From Sedimentisphaerales bacterium (lineage in GTDB: Bacteria; Planctomycetota; Phycisphaerae; Sedimentisphaerales; Anaerohalosphaeraceae): a stretch of 64,000 nucleotides of DNA. The stretch is from assembly GCA_028282905.1 (NCBI GenBank), contig JANQGW010000102.1, positions 1 to 64,000 on the forward strand, written 5' to 3'. Of this stretch, positions 28,467 to 35,955 are shown in pieces (position 1 is the stretch's first letter; each line of letters starts with the position of its first letter). Below the pieces are notes generated by a model that was not told the DNA's origin, did no database searches, and saw nothing but the letters and a program-made list of their open reading frames with translations. Position numbers and translations under genes: made by a program.

Positions 28467-29504
28467 TTATTCCCAACGACATCCGGCTGTTTCATAGAAC
28501 GTGCGGATGTTTTCAAGTGATGTATCTGCCTGGATGTGATGCGCGGGGGCAAGGATATAGCCTCCGTCTTTGCCCAGCTCTGTGATGAGCTTTTCGACGG
28601 CGTTTTTGACATCTTGCGTTGAGCCGAAGGGCATGACTTTTTGCACGCAGAGTCCGCCAAACAGTGCCAGCCGTTTGCCGTAGCGTTTTTTTGTTTGGAA
28701 TGGATCAATGGCCATCGGCTGAAGGGGATTGAGCACATCCAGTCCGATTTCGATCATGTCGTCCAGTATCTCGGTGCATTGACCGCAGCTGTGGTAGGCG
28801 ATTTTGATGTTCGGGTTGAGCTTTTTGCATTCGGCAAACATCAAGGCATACCGCGCTTTGAAAAATTGCTGCCACATCTCCACCGACATCATCATCCCGG
28901 TCTGCATGGCAATGTCATCGCCGAACCAAACCATGTCGGCGCCGAGTTCGATGTATTTTCGGGCGGAGTTCAGCGGAAACTGCATCACTTTGTCCATCAG
29001 CGTTTCGGCATAGTTCGGTTCCAGTGCCATGTCCATCATAAACGTATCCAGCCCTCGCAGATACCAGCAGGCTTCGAAGATGCTGATTTGTGATGAGCCG
29101 ATCATCCATTTCTCATTGCCGTACAGTTTTGTCTTCCGGCGAAAATCGTCATATTGGGAATCCTCCTGTGGATCGGGAATTTCAAACGCATCCAGTTTGT
29201 CGCGATCACCGGCCAGCGGGTGTTTGGCGATTTCGGTATAGACGCCGGAATCGTTTTTGACATATCGCCACTGGATGCCCCACGGGTCGGTATATTCCGG
29301 CTCCGGCTGACCATAGAAGCTCATCTCCAGCCCCGCACAGCACTTGACCATATCATTGCCCAAGGCAACGCCCGTGTCTGGCTCGGAAATATTCAGTACG
29401 CTTCGCAGTCGTTGATCAATCTCCGGGACAAACGATGCAAAAACCGGTGTCCTGTCCGGCGGCTCAAAGTTCAGAGCCATCTCGATACGCTCTCTCGAAT
29501 TCAC
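28467..29504 (-). CDS. URO-D/methyltransferase-fold protein, copy 2
   Basis: 345 residues, no signal peptide, GTG start at 29504 with AAGGAAC upstream. It is a paralogue of 12679-13755 along its whole length (WYLRGLDTFMMDMAL versus WYLRDMTKIMMDMAM; DVLNPLQP versus DVLNPVQP; MPFGSTQDVKNAV versus MPFGTPEEVKKVT). The HxC motif is kept (YHSCG, H238 and C240), but the later Cys pair is replaced by LAPAHHIQAD, so any zinc site would differ. It is the first gene of a pair with the GH2 at 25057-28431 and is transcribed divergently from the XylR gene. As with copy 1, the link to a glycosidase points to use of a modified sugar or a methyl group, but the reaction is not known. Confidence 0.88.
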   Translation of the reverse strand: MNSRERIEMALNFEPPDRTPVFASFVPEIDQRLRSVLNISEPDTGVALGNDMVKCCAGLEMSFYGQPEPEYTDPWGIQWRYVKNDSGVYTEIAKHPLAGDRDKLDAFEIPDPQEDSQYDDFRRKTKLYGNEKWMIGSSQISIFEACWYLRGLDTFMMDMALEPNYAETLMDKVMQFPLNSARKYIELGADMVWFGDDIAMQTGMMMSVEMWQQFFKARYALMFAECKKLNPNIKIAYHSCGQCTEILDDMIEIGLDVLNPLQPMAIDPFQTKKRYGKRLALFGGLCVQKVMPFGSTQDVKNAVEKLITELGKDGGYILAPAHHIQADTSLENIRTFYETAGCRWE

Positions 29505-29589
29505 AATAGATGTTCCTTAAATGACTTTAACAATGGAGCTATTATTCACACCATAATTATCACATATTTGAAGATCCCTTGAACGCCAT

Positions 29590-29619
29590 TTTACGCAAAA
29601 ACATCGCCGATTTACGCAA
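29590..29619 (+). promoter_or_regulatory. Candidate XylR/AraC-type operator: two TTTACGCAA half-sites 21 bp apart
   Basis: TTTACGCAA occurs at 29590-29598 and again at 29611-29619, the same strand and exactly two helical turns apart, in the divergent space between the URO-D and XylR genes. AraC-family DNA-binding domains are known to bind direct repeats with about this period. Direct sequence evidence; binding is inferred. Confidence 0.6.
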
Positions 29620-29773
29620 TTCAATTGACTTTCCATCATACAATTGCTTATATACATAGGAATATTATCAGTAACTTTGAGCTTATATGAACCTCAAGTT
29701 TTTCAATTTGGGTTCAAAATAACAGGAATAAGTGTCTATCTTGCTAGTTCATTCGCAAGGTGCCGATTCAATC

Positions 29774-30934
29774 ATGAAGATACCCAAAGTTATATTACGA
29801 ATCGAAACGTCGCGTGCGTGCGGCCGGGGAATTCTGCTGGGCATCAGCAAATATTGTCACTTGTTCAGTCGCTGGCGTCTCAGTCAAAAATTGCCTTTTT
29901 ACCTTCATTCCGGCAGTGCCGCTGACAATCCGAACCTGCCAGAGAACTGGATGGCCGACGGCATGGTCATCTCACGCCCTGAAATCCCCAAATTCGTAAG
30001 AGAAATAGGTGTCCCTGTTATTGGCATTGATGTGCTTGAAATGGTGGGCGGCATGCCAAATATCGTGGGCGATAATGATGAGATTGCCGCAATGGCATTG
30101 AAACACTTCATAGACCGTGGCTTTTCACAATTGGCCTACTGCGAATTTGAGGGAATTTCATGGGCTATCGAGAGAGGTGTAAGTTTCTCTGCTTGTGCCA
30201 AAGACAGGGACCTTGATGTTGTCAAATATGAAGTGAAAAACTCTGGCGGTCGATTCTCGTGGGATGACGAGCTGTATTCGATTGGAGTATGGCTGAAAAG
30301 TCTGCCGCAACCATTGGGTTTGTTGGCCTGTAACGACGATTGCGCGAAACTGGTCAGTGCCGCCTGTGAATCAGCGGGTATTGCCGTCCCTGACGATGTG
30401 GCGATCTTAGGCGTCGATAATGATGAAATGGTTTGTCTGCCAAACGATCCGACCCTGTCAAGTATTGCCCTGGATTTTGAAAGGGCCGGATTTCAGGCCG
30501 CTGGCTTGCTGGACAAGATCATGAAGGGCGAAGAGAAATCCGAATCACAACACATTATACTTCGCCCAACGACTGTCAAAATCCGGCAATCAACCGATAC
30601 GCTTGCCGTCGGTGACGCAGAGGTTGCGTCGGCATTGAGATTCATCCGGGACAATGTGCACCGGGCCATAGGCGTGCCGGACGTAGTGGAAGCGACAAGC
30701 TTGTCTCGACGGGGCTTGGAGTATCGGTTTAAGGCCGTTCTGGACAGACCTGTGAATAAAGTTATCAGAGAACAGCGGGCAGAACAGGTTTCAAAAATGC
30801 TTATCGAAACCAACCTGTCGATTTCACAAATTGCATATAAACTGGGATTTACAGATATCGAACACATCAGCCGCTATTTTCGAAGCGTCAAAGGGATGAC
30901 GCCCACCGAATTTCGGAAAATATACGGACACTGA
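29774..30934 (+). CDS. XylR-type transcriptional regulator (sugar-binding sensor plus AraC HTH)
   Basis: About 386 residues from the ATG at 29774 (AAGGTG upstream); a GTG at 29732 is possible. The N-terminal ~270 residues are a LacI/GalR-like periplasmic-binding fold (IETSRACGRGILLGISKY, ACNDDCAKLVSAACESAG and AVPDDVAILGVDNDEM). The C-terminus is a double AraC-type helix-turn-helix (VVEATSLSRRGLEYRFKAVL, ISQIAYKLGFTDIEHISRYF, then GMTPTEFRKIYG). It is the only plus-strand gene in the window and diverges from the URO-D/GH2 pair, with two 21-bp-phased repeats between them. It probably senses a sugar released by the locus and activates the pair. Xylose is only the ligand of the E. coli relative and should not be assumed. 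Confidence 0.93.
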   Translation: MKIPKVILRIETSRACGRGILLGISKYCHLFSRWRLSQKLPFYLHSGSAADNPNLPENWMADGMVISRPEIPKFVREIGVPVIGIDVLEMVGGMPNIVGDNDEIAAMALKHFIDRGFSQLAYCEFEGISWAIERGVSFSACAKDRDLDVVKYEVKNSGGRFSWDDELYSIGVWLKSLPQPLGLLACNDDCAKLVSAACESAGIAVPDDVAILGVDNDEMVCLPNDPTLSSIALDFERAGFQAAGLLDKIMKGEEKSESQHIILRPTTVKIRQSTDTLAVGDAEVASALRFIRDNVHRAIGVPDVVEATSLSRRGLEYRFKAVLDRPVNKVIREQRAEQVSKMLIETNLSISQIAYKLGFTDIEHISRYFRSVKGMTPTEFRKIYGH

Positions 30935-31154
30935 GAACGGTTGTACACATCCAACTCCCACAGGACCATTAGTGGTGCCTGAAGTTCGGCAACGTGATTC
31001 TGAAGTCCTTATTTCTCAAGAGATGAATGGATCGTTTTAAGCTTCTATAATAACTGCATTTCGATGTTACAATCATCTGTAAATGATCATAGAAGATAAG
31101 TCTTCCTCGATATACTTTGCCATCGATCAATTAACTTGTATTTACGATCTTGCC

Positions 31155-32261
31155 TTAAACCAGATACCTCCGACTATTCTCAACGGCCTCATCCGTCTGT
31201 TTTGAAACATCTTGCACATATCGCGTGGCCATTAAAAAATTGGCGTGGCCAAGAAGACGCTGGACTGCAAACGGATCACCCGGCCGAGCAGCCATTGTAG
31301 CTGCTGTTCGTCGAAGTGTATAAAATCCTGTTCCTTTGGGAACATCCATATCTGCTTTTTTTATCATTCTTGAAAACTTTGTAGAAATCGTATTCACGGG
31401 ACAATATCCCTCTTTACCATTGGCATCTGCCTTCAAGACATTTCGGACAAACGGATTTCCTTTGGCAGTATAAAATACCAGTTTACCTTTCCTAGGAACC
31501 TTTGTAATGGCCAGAATTGTTTCCGGCCACAATGGCAAATCTCTAGGAACTCCAGTCTTGCCTCTGGGGAATATAACACGACCATTGACAAGATCCAAAT
31601 TCTTCCACTGAAGTTCAGAACAATCGGTACATCCAAAACCACAATTTAACCCCAGCCAGATCATGGCTTTCATCTGAATATCGGCAACCGCGAGTAATTT
31701 GCTAATTTGATCATGTGTGAAAACGATGCGTTGTTTATTGATGATCTTGCTTCTGCTGATAGCATCAATATTTGGTATTCGCTGCAATATATCATTTTTC
31801 TTGCCCCAGTGGAATAGCGTTTTTAAGTTGCTGATATGCAAGTTCAATCGATGCCCCGAACGATTGTATTGCTTCTTAAGCTTTTGCTTATAGTTTTGTA
31901 AGTCCAATGTTGAAACATCTTTGATTCTACTGCTTTGTCCCAAGAAGCCCATCAACATATTCAAACTGCTAACCTGATCATTATAATGTTGTGCCGTTAT
32001 GGCATTGGCTTTTACCTTGGAAAATTGATATTTTAAGAATATATCACATAGCTGCTTTAGCGTCATTGAGTCATTGACTGTTTTTTGTGAATTATTGCTT
32101 CCATGCAAATATGCCGCTTGGCTCAGATAGCTTTCAAGTGCTTCTTTTTTGTTTGCGCCAAAGTAATACATTTTTCCCCGAATCTTTTTGCAGTATTGTC
32201 CGGTTGGATGCCGTGTCAAAGGAAATTTATCCGAACGAGTTTTTCTTTTTTGAGTTGACAT
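31155..32261 (-). CDS. Tyrosine recombinase/integrase, planctomycete type
   Basis: About 368 residues from the ATG at 32261 (GAGGGC upstream); the frame extends to 32279. The N-terminal half is a SAM-like DNA-binding region (LKQLCDIFLKYQFSKVKA, STLDLQNYKQKLKKQ). The C-terminal catalytic domain is recognisable (FTHDQISKLLAVADIQMKAM, RGKTGVPRDLPL, LLGHANFLMATRYV). The final Tyr of RYV is the nucleophile. The usual box I Arg is not in its place (GLNCGFGCTDCSELQW), and box II reads YTLRRTAAT, with Tyr replacing the usual His. Similar changes occur in planctomycete integrases as I recall them. The gene is AT-rich, stands between unrelated genes and lies beside a tRNA fragment and repeats, all signs of a mobile element end. 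Confidence 0.9.
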   Translation of the reverse strand: MSTQKRKTRSDKFPLTRHPTGQYCKKIRGKMYYFGANKKEALESYLSQAAYLHGSNNSQKTVNDSMTLKQLCDIFLKYQFSKVKANAITAQHYNDQVSSLNMLMGFLGQSSRIKDVSTLDLQNYKQKLKKQYNRSGHRLNLHISNLKTLFHWGKKNDILQRIPNIDAISRSKIINKQRIVFTHDQISKLLAVADIQMKAMIWLGLNCGFGCTDCSELQWKNLDLVNGRVIFPRGKTGVPRDLPLWPETILAITKVPRKGKLVFYTAKGNPFVRNVLKADANGKEGYCPVNTISTKFSRMIKKADMDVPKGTGFYTLRRTAATMAARPGDPFAVQRLLGHANFLMATRYVQDVSKQTDEAVENSRRYLV

Positions 32262-32482
32262 TGTACTGCCCTCACACATAAAAAGGTTGACATTTTTTTT
32301 CGATAATAGTCATTTAGATGTAAAAATGGTTGTATTTTAGAAATGGACCACGACGTTCGCCAATCACAACCAGCCAACTTACATCAGCTTATGATTATTA
32401 TAAGAAATTGAGGACGTAAGGTTATTAAATACTGTGTATACCCCTGTCGCATGATAGTCAACATTCAATCAAAATGTTGACT
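32254..32482. repeat. Repeat cluster upstream of the recombinase
   Basis: GTTGACATT occurs at 32254-32262 (overlapping the recombinase start codon) and at 32286-32294, 32 bp apart. AGTCAACATT (32456-32465) and AATGTTGACT (32473-32482) form a perfect 10-bp inverted repeat of the same core, followed by TTTTT. Such a set is expected of recombinase arm sites or an operator for autoregulation. The inverted repeat could also act as a terminator on the plus strand. Confidence 0.45.
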
Positions 32483-32567
32483 TTTTTCTCATATTATGCA
32501 AATCTTTGCGTTTATGGAAGTTACAGAATTGATCACATGCGTAAATTATAGGCTATCATGATTCCAA

Positions 32568-32587
32568 GTTGTAGTAAAGTTGTAGGT
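32568..32587 (+). repeat. Right copy of 20-bp repeat
   Basis: GTTGTAGTAAAGTTGTAGGT differs at one base from the copy at 7566-7585. It lies about 290 bp upstream of the recombinase gene and 19 bp from the tRNA fragment, which is a usual place for an attachment site. Confidence 0.4.
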
Positions 32588-32605
32588 TTGTAATCAATAT
32601 ACTCT

Positions 32606-32650
32606 TACCACAATCGGAATCGAACCGACATGACCAGCTTGGAAGGCTGG
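32606..32650 (-). pseudogene. 3' fragment of a tRNA-Gly(UCC) gene
   Basis: Reading on the minus strand, a 5-bp anticodon stem CCAGC/GCTGG encloses the loop CTTCCAA (anticodon TCC). A 4-nt variable region and a TpsiC arm follow (GTCGG, TTCGATT, CCGAT), then TGTGGTA as the acceptor 3' strand. The 26 bases before the anticodon stem have no D arm and cannot pair with the acceptor strand, so the 5' half is missing. The discriminator would be A, not the U usual in bacterial tRNA-Gly. This is what a site-specific insertion into a tRNA gene leaves behind. Confidence 0.6.
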
Positions 32651-32682
32651 GGCAGATAAAATCTAAGTCTTTTTGAATTAAA

Positions 32683-32706
32683 TAGTTACAAAATACCCTG
32701 TAACTA
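32683..32706 (-). terminator. Inverted repeat after the double sulfatase gene
   Basis: Perfect 8-bp arms TAGTTACA and TGTAACTA with an 8-nt spacer lie 24 bp past the stop of the gene ending at 32730 and close to the tRNA fragment. It could be a weak terminator or a recombinase site. There is no long U-run. Confidence 0.3.
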
Positions 32707-32729
32707 CTCGCAGTACATTTTAACGGTGC

Positions 32730-35700
32730 TTAAATATCAGATTCAGGTCTCTTGCCTGCTCTAATGGCCTTCCATGCAGCCTTTCTTTTCTCATCTGTAT
32801 AGTCCGGTGTCTTGCCGATTTCCCGCTTATTTGCATTCAGCTCTTTCATAAATCCATTCATCATTTTTTTGAGCTTAGCCACTACTTCAGGGTGCTGCGC
32901 AGATACATCGGTTGTTTCACCACTATCATCTTTGAGGTTAAACAAAGTCCCTTTAGCAGTACCCTTACGGTTACCCCATCCTTTCTTCGCTCCGCCCGGA
33001 CTTACATTGCTTACATAGAGCTTCCAGTTTTTGTAGCGGATCGCCTTACCAGGCAGAACAAAGGTACCATGGATTGGTGCATCAACCTTCTCTCCAAGCA
33101 TATAAGGCAGAATGCTCTTGCCATCGATAACGCGGTCCGTTGGCACCTCCGCCCCCGAAAGTTCACAGAAGGTCGGCAGCATATCAAAAATCGCTGCGAT
33201 CTCATCGTTCACTGCACCTGCAGGAATTTCGCCCGGCCAGCGCATAATGCACGGCACACGTATGCCCCCTTCAAAAGTAGACCATTTCCCGTCACGTAAC
33301 GGGCCGGCACTGCCATGACCATTCATGTCCACTCGGGGGCCGTTATCAGAAGTGAATACCACCAGGGTATTCTCAGTCAAACCAAGCTCATCCAGCGTAT
33401 CCATGAGAACACCGACCTGATAGTCGATCTCCTGGACTACATCGCCATATTTCCCGTGTTTGGAGGTTCCCTTGAACCGTTTACCTGGAATCCATGGGTC
33501 GTGAGGCAGCGGAGATGCATAGTAGAGGAAAAATGGCTTGTCTTTGTTCTCTCTGATGAACTCCACGCCAGCCGCCAAGATCTTCTCTGTGTATTTACCG
33601 TGAGTTATGGGGCTCTGTCTCTTCTCGACTATTTCGGTATCACGGTAGATGGCTCCTTTGCCATCTCCTGGCGTCATGAAACCGTAGAAAGTATCAAAGC
33701 CATGGTTGACCGCATTAAAACATGGCCATGGCCCCATGTGCCATTTGCCAACGGCAGCTGTTGCATACCCTGCACTTTGTAATAGTTCAGCGATCGTAAT
33801 TTCATCTTCGCTAATTCCAATCCGGTCCCACCAATAGATCACCTCTTGCCCGCCAATACGGTGCGCATAGCTACCAGTCATAAATGAAAGGCGTGTCGGA
33901 GAACAGGTGCTGTGAACATAGAAACTGGTAAATTTCATGCCCTGTTCGCACAGCGTATCGATATTTGGAGTTGCTATCGTTTCTGAACCATAGCAACCAA
34001 GGTCTCCATACCCCTGATCGTCGGTCAAGATAAACACAATATTGGGTTTTTGGTCAACTGTGTTTGCCGCGATAAACAGGACTTCATCAGGAATCGCTCG
34101 GAGCCTGATATCCGGCCCCGACCATTTTATGCCCCCCATTCCTTGCTTAGAATCGGGAATAATTGTCAAAGCATGTGTGCCCTTTTTTAATCCCACCATC
34201 CCGTAATGCGCCTTCTTATCTTCGGGTATGACAATCACACCATCAATCATAAGCTGTGTTGTTTTCTTGTTCTTTTTATCTTTGTAAAAGGTATAGTACC
34301 CATCCCGGGGAATTTGGATATATCCCTTAAACTTGCTGTTTGCATCTAACTGCCCCGGTAACATTTTGGGCTCAGACTCAATTGAATCCATCAATTCTTC
34401 CACAAAGACCGGTTCAACGGCAGAGCGAAGGGCCTTCATGTGTTGATAGGCCAGCAATTCAGTTTTGACGCCTTCGTCTCCGCAATAGTCCATCCATTCC
34501 AGCAAGGCTTTTTTCAACGCAGCTTTCACAGTCTCATATTCTTGGCTGTCTGCCAGATTCTTCAGGTTGTCCTTATCGTTTAGGATATCATACAATTCTT
34601 CCTTGGGCCTGCTGAGATACTGATTGACCAGTTTAGCAGCCACCTCATCGGTTTTCGCTTTTTCTCGCCAGGAACCCCACCAGTGTTTTTTGTTTTTAAT
34701 CGAAGTGAAACCATTGCTGAATTGGTTATCAGGAGACAGGTTATAAATATACCGATATCGACCATCCGTCACCGACCGGATGCCATAGTGGTCACTTCCC
34801 TGAATGATGCCCCGGGTTGTATGCAGACTGAACGCATACTTTTTGCCGGAGTGCTCGGGATTCTTAAAAACAGGGATTAAGCTTGTTCCATCTAATCCTG
34901 CGGGGATCTTTCCGCCGGCTGCTGCAACAAACGTTGGAACAATATCATTGTATTCAACCAGCGTCTTCGAAACGGAGCTCGGTTTAATCACGCCCGGCCA
35001 GCGAGCCACAAATGCCGATTTGACGCCGTCTTCATAGCAGGTCCATTTCGAAAGCGGAAAAGAACTGCCCTGCTCGCCAAGAAAAATCACCAATGAATTA
35101 TCTGAGAATGAATATTGATCCAGATATTTCAATACGGTGCCTACTTGATCATCCATGAAATTGATTTCAGCAAGGTACTTGCTATAAACCTCCCGGGTTT
35201 GCGGTGTATCGACCATATTCTTTCTCAACGCCAGTTTTTCCTGGTCAAATTGAGATGGATCACCGACAGTGTAAGGACCGTGAGGCTGATGCGAACATAC
35301 CACCAGGCAGAACGGCTGTTCGGCTTCTGCCACTTCTTTAAAGAACGGTTCGATCGCCGATAGATCCAGATAATCTTTGCCTTCGGCCTTATCGCCCAGG
35401 TATTCAAACGGATACACTTCTTTGGGGCCAATATGCCACTTACCAATAAAGCCAACACGATAACCAGCAGCCTGTAAGTAATGCGGCAGGCTTTTAACTG
35501 AATCCTTGGCAAAGGTATGATTGGGATAAGCCCCCGTTCTGACCGGATACATCCCATTAAAGAGGTTATGTCGAGTCGGCGAACACATGGCCGAGGATTG
35601 ATAACAGCTTGTAAATCGCATTCCTTCAGCAGCCAACTGATCTATCGCAGGAGTTTTGGAATCCGAGCTTCCATAACAACCGATATCACGATAGGTGCAA

Positions 35701-35792
35701 TCATCGGCCAAAAAAAGAACCATGTTCGGTTGCGCAAAAGTAATCATCGTAATGCTGCAAAATACGAACACATTCAACATGTGCTTAATCAT
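32730..35792 (-). CDS. Tandem double sulfatase with PA14-like linker
   Basis: 1020 residues with a signal peptide (MIKHMLNVFVFCSITMITFA). It contains two complete sulfatase domains. The first (about 22-450) has the formylglycine motif CSPTR (C70, R74) and FLGEQG where most sulfatases have DNG, as in the N-sulfoglucosamine sulfohydrolase-like group. The second (about 582-1010) has CSPTR again (C630, R634), TDDQGYGDLGCYG and TSDNG. Between them, at about 475-575, is a PA14-like beta domain (KFKGYIQIPRDGYYTFYKDK). Typical S1 sulfatases are about 450-550 residues, so this is a fusion. Two different sulfate esters of one glycan may be cut by one secreted protein. Each cysteine needs conversion to formylglycine by an enzyme not seen in this window. 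Confidence 0.93.
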   Translation of the reverse strand: MIKHMLNVFVFCSITMITFAQPNMVLFLADDCTYRDIGCYGSSDSKTPAIDQLAAEGMRFTSCYQSSAMCSPTRHNLFNGMYPVRTGAYPNHTFAKDSVKSLPHYLQAAGYRVGFIGKWHIGPKEVYPFEYLGDKAEGKDYLDLSAIEPFFKEVAEAEQPFCLVVCSHQPHGPYTVGDPSQFDQEKLALRKNMVDTPQTREVYSKYLAEINFMDDQVGTVLKYLDQYSFSDNSLVIFLGEQGSSFPLSKWTCYEDGVKSAFVARWPGVIKPSSVSKTLVEYNDIVPTFVAAAGGKIPAGLDGTSLIPVFKNPEHSGKKYAFSLHTTRGIIQGSDHYGIRSVTDGRYRYIYNLSPDNQFSNGFTSIKNKKHWWGSWREKAKTDEVAAKLVNQYLSRPKEELYDILNDKDNLKNLADSQEYETVKAALKKALLEWMDYCGDEGVKTELLAYQHMKALRSAVEPVFVEELMDSIESEPKMLPGQLDANSKFKGYIQIPRDGYYTFYKDKKNKKTTQLMIDGVIVIPEDKKAHYGMVGLKKGTHALTIIPDSKQGMGGIKWSGPDIRLRAIPDEVLFIAANTVDQKPNIVFILTDDQGYGDLGCYGSETIATPNIDTLCEQGMKFTSFYVHSTCSPTRLSFMTGSYAHRIGGQEVIYWWDRIGISEDEITIAELLQSAGYATAAVGKWHMGPWPCFNAVNHGFDTFYGFMTPGDGKGAIYRDTEIVEKRQSPITHGKYTEKILAAGVEFIRENKDKPFFLYYASPLPHDPWIPGKRFKGTSKHGKYGDVVQEIDYQVGVLMDTLDELGLTENTLVVFTSDNGPRVDMNGHGSAGPLRDGKWSTFEGGIRVPCIMRWPGEIPAGAVNDEIAAIFDMLPTFCELSGAEVPTDRVIDGKSILPYMLGEKVDAPIHGTFVLPGKAIRYKNWKLYVSNVSPGGAKKGWGNRKGTAKGTLFNLKDDSGETTDVSAQHPEVVAKLKKMMNGFMKELNANKREIGKTPDYTDEKRKAAWKAIRAGKRPESDI

Positions 35793-35955
35793 TTATATAT
35801 GCAATTCCTTTAATTCTATTGGATGGCTTCATGACAATACGAGTTTTATACCATGCCTTCATATCATTCATCCAGCCTTCTGCTAGATAAAGTAAAGTCC
35901 CCATATCATATTGAACCTAACAATACCGTTAAAAATTCGGCTGATTTATGAATTC

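Noticed and set aside
32606-32680. Intact tRNA gene
   Set aside because: No D arm and no 5' acceptor strand complementary to TGTGGTA; only the 3' half is present.
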